A stretch of DNA of 64,000 nucleotides from Biomphalaria glabrata (taxonomy: Eukaryota > Mollusca > Gastropoda > Planorbidae): assembly GCF_947242115.1 (NCBI RefSeq), contig NC_074721.1, positions 2,700,001 to 2,764,000 of the forward strand. Reading direction: 5' to 3'. Below are positions 1-8,244 of this stretch, piece by piece. The position numbers were made by a program, and so were the translations under genes. Numbering within the stretch: position 1 is the stretch's first letter; each line of letters opens with the position of its first letter. A model generated the notes under the pieces. It saw only the letters and a program-made list of their open reading frames with translations. It was not told where the DNA came from and searched no databases.

Positions 1-800
1 ACAGCCAATACTGTACAATTGGCAACACGTACACTGTACAAATATCTCTCCGATAACACCGTTCCGCCGTATCAACTCACTGGCCTCTCCGTCTCGTTCC
101 GGGCTTGCACTGGGTTCAACAGTTCAGGACAGACTTCACACACTAGGCTCGTTGTGTCGGACTCGATCGCAGACCAAGATCAAGACGCCAGTCGTCTCAA
201 CTGTACTTGACAGTACTCCGCACTGAACCGTCGTAATGCTCCGTACAGAACCACACCGTTGTAGTCGACCGTGTTCTGAACCCCTGTCGTGAACCTTCTG
301 TCGTGAACCGTCTTGACTGCGACACCTCCGCTCTTTATATAGGGTCCCTAATGGCCTTCTAGAACCGGACGGAACATCGCTCGACGTTTCTAGCTTCGTC
401 ACATGACTACATCCCTCGTGACGCTCCTGAGCTCTGTTCACGATCCTTCCCGAACCGTCATGTTGACACTCGTCTCGGCTGACCGCCGTAGCTTGTCACG
501 GTTGACCGCTCGTCTAGCGCTGGCCTGGGGCGATTTGCGTCGGCTGACTACACACACACACCACTACCCCCATCTGTGCCACCACCAGGTTTATAACACT
601 GCCCCCTCCTTAGATCTGTCCGTCCCGTCCCGTCCGTCCCGGACAGAATCAACCTCAAGACATTGGCTGTGAAGTTTCATCGCTGTAGGTGGGGGGTCGA
701 TCGGTGGCGGTTGGCTTGCCTCTTGAGCTTGACGGAGCCATCCATGTTGCAGTCAGCAAAGGTCGCTTCCTTCTTCTCCTCCAGCTTGCCTTGACCTAGT
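1..800. repeat. GC-rich dispersed repeat-like block
   Basis: This segment is clearly richer in G+C than the AT-rich remainder and is full of short recurring words such as GAACCGTC and GTCGTGAACC. A diverged relative appears at about 3430-4065, sharing the AATACTGTACAAT start, the CGTCGTAATGC core and a TTTATATAG/TTTATGTAG TATA-like stretch (about 334-342 here). No convincing coding sequence was found in either strand; the short ORFs lack homology I recognise. It may be the end of a larger mobile element cut by the window edge. The family is not identified. Confidence 0.35.
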
Positions 801-1099
801 TGCCTCGCCGTCGTGCTTTCATCGCCATCCACGTGGAATTCAGAAAACGAATCTTTTGAATAATATTTTTAATTGAAAAATAATTCAAATATGAATAGAT
901 AGCAAATTTGTTTGCTCGAGATGCGGGAAAATATGTAGGTCGTAATTGGGTTTGCGTAGTCATGTGAGACATTGCACTCATTCTAATCTTCGGAAAAGCT
1001 GACTTAGATTGAGTAGAGATAAGAGTCACCCCTCGAAAAAAAAAATTGTCTAGGGCTATGTATTTGTCTTTCCGTATGTTGTATACTTGTTTACATAAT

Positions 1100-1290
1100 A
1101 CTGGGCAAGCTGTTGTCTGAGTGGTATAGCGCTTAGCTTTCCGAGCAGTGTTCGAATCCAGGGCCTTTGTGTTGTCCACATGACACCCTCGTAAACCGTG
1201 GGCCACAGAAACAAATGACGTTATAGGGTTATAGAATCTTCCCAATAGATTGCAAGCCCCGAAAGGAGTAGGCCTACTTTACTCATTTTT
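1100..1290 (+). repeat. tRNA-derived SINE, family A, degraded copy
   Basis: The copy has a tRNA-like head with an A-box-like stretch (GTCTGAGTGGTATAGCGC) and a B-box-like stretch (GTTCGAATCC). It is followed by the family's body words CATGACACCCTCG, GTGGGCCACAGAAAC and a closing GAAAGGAGTA...CTTTA. Better preserved members lie at 28649-28921 and 33660-33902. It is shorter than those because internal segments are lost. Confidence 0.7.
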
Positions 1291-1372
1291 GTTTGTGTAT
1301 AATACAGATTTGATATTTGAAAATGTCTTAATGGATTTTTTTCTAACGATTATTGGTACTTGTTATTTACAG

Positions 1373-1573
1373 CGAAAGGAGGTATGGTGGCTACATTTAA
1401 AAATAAGATGGAACAGCAAATAGCCGCGGACTTTTTTAAAGGAAGACCAGATTATGAGCACCCATTACTTTACATAGGCTTGGACAGATTGGACGATCTA
1501 AAAACATTCAAATGGATAGACAATGAGGAACCCTATCCCGAGTATATCGAAAAACCGATACCAACCAATGTAG
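1373..1573 (+). CDS. Single exon encoding part of a C-type lectin-like domain
   Basis: This is a 201-bp exon bounded by a TTATTTACAG acceptor and a GTAAGAA donor, open throughout, with phase-1 introns on both sides. Phase 1-1 is usual for exchangeable extracellular modules. The 67 residues follow the central pattern of a C-type lectin-like domain: GGMVATF near the start, an acidic/glutamine helix (KMEQQIAADFF), YIGLDRL, then FKWIDNEEP. In the family these correspond to helix 2, the WIGL-type strand and the W-D loop. The classical EPN/WND calcium-site residues and the cysteines should lie in flanking exons that I could not find, so this is part of a gene extending outside the window or an isolated exon. 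Secretion or membrane location cannot be judged. Domain call fairly firm; gene identity unknown. Confidence 0.65.
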
Positions 1574-1687
1574 GTAAGAATGTTTGAAATGTTTTAGGTG
1601 GTTCTCATCCTGTTGGGTATAACGTGCTGACAATAGGTTCGTAAAGGTGATCATTTTTTGTTGCTGTTTTTTTTTGGTCATGCATGA

Positions 1688-2697
1688 TTAACCCTTAACA
1701 GTCTTCAATATTTTTTAAGGAGTTGGCAGCCAGGTCTGAATAAAATTCTAGCTGATTCATAGTATTTTTCAAGAAAGCAGAGAAAAAAAAACATTTAAAA
1801 CATAAATGTAGTTAAATTTTATGTAATATTTTATTTATAGCAATGAAAAATATTTTTGAAAACTTATTTGTGTATGGTACTTTTTAAAGCACTCCCGAGG
1901 GTACAATCCAGGGGGGGGGGCGTAACTGAAATAAATGAGAGTACGTTTCACAGTAGAATACTGCCTTACGCCCACTGCCAGGTGTTTTTCTGTTACTGCA
2001 GACACTGCAGTCTTTAGTTTTTGGAGAGTTAGCTGTAAAATGCTGTCTGTTGTTTAGCCTCTGGATAGATTCCTCCCCCCCCCCTTTTTCGTACTGCCTG
2101 TGATGCTGTAAAAAACGATCTTTGTCGATCTATTTTATTCAGGGGCGTAGCTAGGAATATTTTGCATCGTTTGGGGGCCCGGGGGAGGGGGGCTAGACCT
2201 CTCTGGGGACCCTTGCATTTTGCGTAATATTTAATTTTTTTTAATGTAAAAGACTCTCATTTGGGGGCCCTCTCAAGTGGGGTCCCGGGGGGATTCTCAA
2301 ATTCTCCCCCATCTTCCATTCCCCTAGCTATGAATATTTTGCATCATTTGGGGGCCCGGGGGGGCTAGACCTCTCTGGGGACCCTTGCATTTTGCGTAAT
2401 ATTTAATTTTTTAATGTAAAAGACACTTATTTTGGGGGCCCTCTCAAGTGAGGTCCCGGGGGGATTTTCAAATTCTCCCCCTCCTCCCCATACCCTAGCT
2501 ACGCCAGATATTTTATTTATTTATTTTTGGAATAACTGGCTATCAAAATTTAACGATTATCATTAACTTTCCGCTTTATAAAATAGTAGTTTAAAATTTA
2601 GGAATTAGGAAGTGGAACAAAAAGTTTGATATTCAACTAAAATTCGGTCCTAATTATTATGGCCCACTGGGTGGGACATTGGATCGGAAAGGGTTAA
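1688..2697. mobile_element. piggyBac-like nonautonomous element (about 1 kb)
   Basis: The left end reads TTAA then CCCTTAACAG and the right end reads GGAAAGGG then TTAA. This gives the CCC...GGG termini inside TTAA target duplications expected of piggyBac-type transposons. The inverted match is short (CCCTT) and there is no transposase, so this is a moderate-confidence call. A second MITE (2140-2507) lies nested inside. Confidence 0.45.
2140..2507. mobile_element. MITE with GGCGTAGCTAGG termini and internal tandem duplication
   Basis: The ends are CAGGGGCGTAGCTAGG and its imperfect inverse CCCTAGCTACGCCAG. Between them, a unit of about 177 bp carrying TTTGGGGGCCC and GGGGACCCTTGCATTTTG occurs twice (beginning near 2158 and 2335). 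There is no coding potential. It sits inside the piggyBac-like element, so it inserted later. Confidence 0.7.
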
Positions 2698-2837
2698 CTG
2701 AGATCACCTGGCACGTAAACATTTTGCTAAAATACAGGCATTCACTTTTGTTGCTGATTTTGCGAGCAAAACTAAGTCTTATAATTTTTTATAATGCCCA
2801 GCATCATAGAGAGGCTTATACATTGTTGATATTTCAT

Positions 2838-3035
2838 ATCTTTATCTTATCTTATCTTATATAATACAGACGTTACTTCAAAAAAGAAGATGATTACGTC
2901 CTACGCGTCATGCATTTAGTCATGCATATTAACCAATGACTTAAATTCTGCCAAGTCACTTGTTTTCCTGGCTAGCTCAGGCAACCCATTCCATGCTCTA
3001 ATAGCACTAGGGAAGAAGGAGTATTTGTACAAATT
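2838..3035 (-). repeat. 3' tail of a CR1/Jockey-superfamily LINE
   Basis: Read on the minus strand this runs CCTAGTGCTATTAGAGCATGG, GCCTGAGCTAGCCAGGAAAA and ACGCGTAGGACGTAATC, then ends in ATAAGATAAGATAAG repeats. The same sequence follows the reverse-transcriptase remnant at 62030-62640, which identifies it as the 5'-truncated 3' end of that LINE family. Other tails lie at 18880-19060, 37545-37670, 41812-41875, 42325-42505 and 63648-63708. Confidence 0.75.
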
Positions 3036-3054
3036 TGTCAATGTACTTTATTTA

Positions 3055-3150
3055 AAACTAGCCGGATATGACCCGCGGCCTGCGGGTCTGAGTTTTGGAA
3101 TTAGTAATTAACTGGTTTGAATTTAGATCTGTGTTAAATATGGAGAATGT
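3055..3150 (+). repeat. Dispersed repeat fragment beginning ACTAGCCGGATATGAC
   Basis: The first about 95 bases match 40296-40400 closely, including the CTGGTTTGAATTTAGATCT word. The longer copy continues into a CCAAGTTTTATCAAGATTGG segment and a CATACATA-rich tail, which resembles an RTE-type LINE or SINE 3' end. It begins with CTAGCCGGATATGACC followed by a small GC palindrome. Confidence 0.5.
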
Positions 3151-3626
3151 TCATCTATCACATTAATACAGCCAGATAGTCCTTCAAGAGCCTGGCTAAG
3201 AAAACGAAGAAATCTCTGAGCTTACTTTGAGACCAAATTGTAGTCTATTCCGATTAGAATCTCCCCAAAAAGTGTCAGAGCTTTTGATTTCAAATACCTG
3301 TCTGCAGACTTCATTGCTATTGTGACCACTCTCATAATCTAGGCTTTCTGGAGACTGCACCACACGAAACTATAATACCAACTCAAAGAACTTTACTTAG
3401 GGCTCCAAAATAAGAATTTAATATCCAATAAATCACAGCGAATACTGTACAATGTACCTCATTCAACAATCGTAAACAACCAACATTTAGCCACGTGGTT
3501 CTCTATTTCTTCTATACAAATTATGATCTAATTTTAATCAACAATGGTTATCACGTGACAGTTTTTTTCCGTTGTTTCGTCAGTATTATCACGTTTTTGG
3601 TGTTGAATTACATTGGCAACATGTAA

Positions 3627-3857
3627 GGGGTCGTTCTTAAATGGCATCACGCAAAAAATGATCTTTTTTACCCCCCTCCCTCCCCCCTTGTCACAAAGTA
3701 TCACAAATTCTGTGGTTTTTTTTTCCTCTGAATTTTAAATTTGTGACGTCACAAAATCGCTACCCCCCCCCCTTTCCTCCTTGTCACCAAGCGTCACATT
3801 TTCTCACCCCCCTCCCCTCCCTAGAGCGTGACGTCATTTACGAACGACCCCCCCCCC
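3627..3857. mobile_element. Harbinger-like MITE with GGGGTCGTTC termini
   Basis: The left end GGGGTCGTTCTTAAATG and right end CATTTACGAACGACCCC are inverted repeats, with TCACGC/GCGTGA extending the match. The element is flanked by TAA on both sides (3624-3626 and 3858-3860), the 3-bp target duplication typical of PIF/Harbinger. The interior is C-rich with TGACGTCAC words and no coding capacity. Similar GGGGTCGT-ended MITEs are widespread in invertebrates. Confidence 0.7.
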
Positions 3858-4075
3858 TAACACTGTACATTTCTTGTACCGCTATATTAAACTCAATGTT
3901 TCAAACTGACATCACACTGCAATGGGCTCGCTATACCGGTCTTTATTATCGGTTGTGACGTCGTCTCGTACTCATGAGGTATCTTAACTCCACTCCGAAC
4001 CGAACTGTCGTAATGCGCTTTATTTTACCATACTTAACCGCCTTGTCTTCGGCCTTTATGTAGATCACTCTATAA

Positions 4076-4284
4076 CAGCGGTTCTCAACCTTTTAAGCTC
4101 GGCAACCCCTCTTTACAATACCACACTCTGCCGCGACCCCCCCCCCCCCCCAACCGCTCAGACACACAGCAATAGAAGAATAGACAAAACTATTCAAGTT
4201 TTCGATGGTCACTGGCGACCCCTAGCAAATCGTCAATCGACCCCCAAGGGGGGGGGGTCGCGATCCACAGGTTGAGAACCCCTG
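4076..4284 (-). mobile_element. SPIN-like hAT MITE, copy 1
   Basis: The 209-bp element has ends CAGCGGTTCTCAACC and GGTTGAGAACCCCTG, flanked by CTCTATAA and CTCTACAA, an 8-bp hAT-type target duplication with one mismatch. Its right part reads inward on the minus strand as CAGGGGTTCTCAACC, GGATCGCGACCCC and AGGGGTCGCCAGTGACCAT, the layout of the 5' end of SPIN (SPACE INVADERS) hAT elements. No transposase is present. Orientation follows the SPIN 5' end. Confidence 0.8.
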
Positions 4285-4819
4285 CTCTACAAGTTGTAGA
4301 AAGGAGGAGCTGTCTTTTTTTTTTTTTAAATTACTTTTATTTTTCTTGTTTCAGGTGTAGACTGCACGTCTTATGATACGTTTGATTTGATTATAGGCCC
4401 AGCTTTTTGCACTATTAATTTGCCATTCTTTTGTGAACTGCGTTGAAGAGTTCTGAGGAATGAAGTGGAAATACCATTTCAAAATAAAAATCTTTAGATA
4501 ATAAAAAATGTATACCAGATATATAACAGCCGATCAATGTTGTCAGTATCTTCATACTTATTTCTATTATATTTGTTAATAGTAACTTGTTGTCTGGATG
4601 ACTTCAATTGACCTCTGTTGTGAATGACTCCTCAATGTTTTGATTTGCGAATTGCGAGAATGACCAGTGTGTGTATATAGAAGGCAATTAGCCCTGTAAC
4701 TTGTAAGATCGCCATGTAATTGACCTAAGTAGTGTTTGGTCTAATATCAGATGTTGTTTTTGAAACGCCTTTGTCTTATATCCAGTTTTTGTGTTAGTGT
4801 GGCTTGAAACCCTCTACAT

Positions 4820-4993
4820 GTGTGTCGCGACCCCTGGCAGGGTCGATTGACGATTTGTCAGGGGTCGCCTAAGACCATTGAAAATATGGATTGTATTTTG
4901 TCTATTCTTCTATAGCTGTCGGGAGGGGGGGGGTTGCAGCAGAGTGGGGCTTGTAAATCGGGGTCGCCGAGCTTAAAAGGTTGAGAACCGCTG
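4820..4993 (+). mobile_element. SPIN-like hAT MITE, copy 2
   Basis: Beginning with TGTCGCGACCCC, this copy contains AGGGGTCGCCTAAGACCAT, which agrees with the conserved SPIN subterminal block as I remember it. It ends GGTTGAGAACCGCTG. The extreme 5' terminus is eroded. CTCTACAT before and CTCTATGT after are a plausible decayed 8-bp duplication. It is opposite in orientation to copy 1, 0.5 kb away. Confidence 0.75.
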
Positions 4994-6531
4994 CTCTATG
5001 TTGACAATGACTGCATCGTCAAGATGATAGAGTTAGTATGACTCAAGCACTGGCGGATCCAGGGAAGGGGGGCGGTAGGGGCGATCGCCCCCCCCCCACT
5101 CGGCCGACCCCCCCCCCCTTCGGGGGGGGGGGCGGACGAACTTTAGTATAGGATTCACACAATTTGTATACGAATTTATTACTTATGTTAAAAATATATA
5201 CTAATTATTTATATTTCAACCTATTTTTAGATTATTTCGCCCCCCCCCTTTCTAGTATGTTGGCCGATTTGGTGGGGTCGGGAGGGGGCGATGGTATCAA
5301 TCCCGCCCCCCCCCCTTTAACTTTCGAGTGGGGGGGCGGTCCAATTTATTGGTAGAAATCACAGCCTGCTAACAAAATCAATTAAATATCTATATCCTTG
5401 TAACTTGTTATTGATACTTTAACCGATCTTTATATTATGTCGTTCCCTGTTTGCCGATTGGTGGGGGGAGGGGACGAATACCTCTTCTGCCCTTCCCACC
5501 TAAACCCTTTGAGTGGGGGGGGGCGGTCCGTTTTTATTGAGAAATCATAGTTTGTGAACAAAATTAGTTGAATTAATATATAAATTTTATATTATGTCGC
5601 TCCCTTTCTGGTATTTTGGCCGATTCGGTGGGGTGAGGGGGGGGGGGGCGATTGCAAGTACTGCCCTCCCCACTCTAGCCCTCTGAGTGCTGGGGGGGGG
5701 CGGTCCTATTTTTGTGGAGAATCATAGTTTGTGAATAAAATTAGTTGAATATCTATATAATATAAACTACGTATTGATATGTGACCCATTGTAAATATGT
5801 CGTACCACACTCTAATCTCAAATTGTATCATTAGAAAATTTAAATGAAAAAGGGTTGTACCAGGTGGGAGGGGCGATACATGCAATCGCATTTCCCCCAT
5901 CGGACAAATCAATACTTTTTCTTTTTGTATTATAGTTAAGAAATTACAAAATTAAAAAAAATCTGTCACTAATATAATTTATATATACTATAAATTAAAT
6001 TCTTATATCGAGTCGCCCCATACCTATTCTTTAATGCCAAATGCAATCTTTAGCAGAAATTAGTAAAGGAGCGAGGATTAATCGTTTTCACTCTACCGCC
6101 ATTCCCATTTCCAGACAGAGTTTTTGTAATTTCACATGAAGTTATCATAAGTATTTTAAGAAAGACTTTGCATTGGAAAAGTTAGAATTCAAACGAAATT
6201 TTTCAGTATAAGAGTCATGATTGAGATGAGTTCTAGACTCAAATAACATTTTCATAGTCGCCTTTTCCCAACCTTTACTCAATCTGATATTTTTCTAGCT
6301 AAATAAATTTGGGACTATAACTCACAATTTATGCTAGAGTTTTCTTGAATACTATTTATCGAATAAGTTCTTTTTCGGCGGCGATCCTCAAAGCAAAAAT
6401 CTAAATACGTGGGGTATCCTATCTTTTCAAGGAACAAATCGGTTTTATTTGCAATGTATTATGGGTCTATAAATTCAAATTAGAATATTTTTCAAGTACA
6501 ACATTATTCGAAAGGTTGTTTTTTAATAGTA

Positions 6532-6913
6532 TGAATAATGAGCTTCAGGTCAGGAGAATGCGTTTCTGCAGTGAAAAAAGCAAGAAAACGCTTATGGCGT
6601 CGGGGCTTCGCCCCGAACTCCATTGATGAATAATGAGCTGTACTTGTCAGGAGAATGCGTTTCTGCAGTGAAAAAAGCAAGAAAACGCTTATGGCGTCGG
6701 GGCTTCGCCCCGAACTCCATTGATGAATAATGAGCTGTACTTGTCAGGAGAATGCGTTTCTGCAGTGAAAAAAGCAAGAAAACGCTTATGGCGTCGGGGC
6801 TTAGCCCCGAACTCCATTGATGAATAATGAGCTGTACTTGTCAGGAGAATGCGTTTCTGCAGTGAAAAAAGCAAGAAAACGCTTATGGCGTCGGGGCTTC
6901 GACCCGAACTTCA
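6532..6913. repeat. 97-bp tandem array, about four copies
   Basis: A 97-bp unit beginning near GATGAATAATGAGCTG repeats about four times with very few differences between copies. Each unit carries GCGTTTTCTTGC on the opposite strand and a near-perfect hairpin, TCGGGGC-TTC-GCCCCGA. Open reading frames found here are artefacts of repetition. The array is internal to the hAT-like element. Confidence 0.9.
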
Positions 6914-6989
6914 CCAGAGAACCTTATAGCGCTGCCCCAGTTGTTTTGGTTTTCGCCGAAGGTTGAGAAAAGCTGCTTTTTTTATTCTC

Positions 6990-6990
6990 A

Positions 6991-7060
<70 letters not shown>

Positions 7061-7175
7061 TATGTGCGTGCGTGTGTGTGTGCGTTTGTGTGTGTGTGTG
7101 TGTGTGCGCGCGCGCGCGCTGTATGCACGTTTATGCGTAGGGTTAGGGTTTACTGGGCGTTAGGGTTAGGGTTTG
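6990..7175. repeat. Compound microsatellite with telomere-like TTAGGG words
   Basis: A run of TA dinucleotides of about 65 bp passes into GT, then GC dinucleotides. It is followed at 7138-7174 by two pairs of TTAGGGTT words separated by TACTGGGCG. TTAGGG is the molluscan telomere unit, but the stretch is too short to be a functional telomere. Confidence 0.85.
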
Positions 7176-7526
7176 GAAAAAAATCGCCCCCCCCCCCCCC
7201 ACTCCAAAGTTCTGGATCCGCTAGTGGACTCAAGACATGAGAAACTAAGAGATTGTAGCGTGAGTATCAATGTATTAGTTTTTCACTTCCAGACGATCAT
7301 TGAGTTACAACGTCAGTAGTGACAAAGTTTGGACGTTAAGTAGAATAGATAATAGATCTCCGTTTTATTATCTTCTCTATTCAAGTATACATTTTTGTGT
7401 GTAATTTTGCATAACTGTAGAACTAATTGCTATTTTATAGAGCAAGCATGTCAATGCTCATTAAGGTGTATAGGCCAGATTAAAAACTTACGATGAATTA
7501 ATAAATTATAAATTATAACTTTTTAT

Positions 7527-7750
7527 ATAGCGCTGTTTTTTATGCTTTCTCAGGGAGAAATGGTCCAATCGCGTGTGTGGACCAGTGATGGGGGTATCTG
7601 GGAGAAGGTTTTTCGTGCTGCCTTTAGGCGCTAGGTAAACACAACTCTGCTCGAGTCGGGTGTCGAACCTAAACTTGTGCTCAAGCCCCCTTCATAGGTT
7701 GCCTAGCGAAGCCAAGTTCAAGCGTACCTAGCCTCCCGACCACGTTTCCC
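7527..7750 (-). repeat. tRNA-derived SINE, family B, degraded copy
   Basis: On the minus strand it reads GGGAAACGTGGTCGGGAGGC, a B-box-like GGTTCGACACC, CCTAAAGGCAGCACG and GGTCCACACACGCG, then ends near AGCGCTAT. It matches the better preserved copy at 9160-9402 with substitutions and small gaps. Confidence 0.75.
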
Positions 7751-8244
7751 TATGACCTGAAGGGCCGCAGCCAAAAATCTGTTGGAAAACATATCCTACT
7801 AGTTCTATGTAAATTAGCAACACTACAATAGAATATGGAATACATGTCCCTTAGTGACATGATTACACAGGGATGCTACCACCATGATACTTTACAAATT
7901 TTCTGGGATACAAATTTATTAATGTCAGGTTGAAGTTTGCCACTGACACTTTTATCACCGATGACACATGTTGTATTCTTTTTTTTTAGTTCCTGACACG
8001 CTGAGAAGTGAACACGTTTTTTTTCTAGATATTTGGTTTATCCACAGTTGTAACTTTGCTTGAAAGCACTTTACATCATCATACGCATCTGACATCTAAT
8101 TTGACATCAAATCTGACACAAGATCTGACACCATGTTCTGTTGTCACAGATAAATATATAACATAATGTAGACATTAATCAATAATAACAAGAATAATAA
8201 TATTATTATTAATAACAGTATAACTGAGACTTTGTGTTTATACA

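Larger units (their letters stand above)
5048..7226. mobile_element. 2.2-kb hAT-like nonautonomous element
   Basis: The terminal inverted repeats are CACTGGCGGATCCAG on the left and the inverse of CACTAGCGGATCCAG on the right. They lie inside a perfect 8-bp direct repeat GACTCAAG (5040-5047 and 7227-7234), as made by hAT-type transposases. The interior has no transposase. It holds several C/G-tract segments resembling each other (about 5085-5345, 5440-5530, 5600-5710), a 97-bp tandem array (6532-6913), a mixed microsatellite and telomere-like words. Sequence from its right half reappears inverted at 63196-64000. Confidence 0.8.

Noticed and set aside
796-1245. 149-codon minus-strand reading frame
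   Set aside because: It overlaps a SINE and AT-rich sequence, and its product shows no recognisable domain or sensible composition.
6592-6874. Two overlapping minus-strand reading frames with identical 61-residue products
   Set aside because: They are the same sequence offset by one 97-bp repeat unit; a product of the tandem array, not a gene.
6532-6913. Regular repeat array that could suggest CRISPR
   Set aside because: Units are contiguous without unique spacers and the DNA is eukaryotic; it is an ordinary tandem repeat.
6941-7240. Reading frames rich in Ile-Tyr and Val-Cys
   Set aside because: They run through TA and GT dinucleotide repeats and have no protein-like content.
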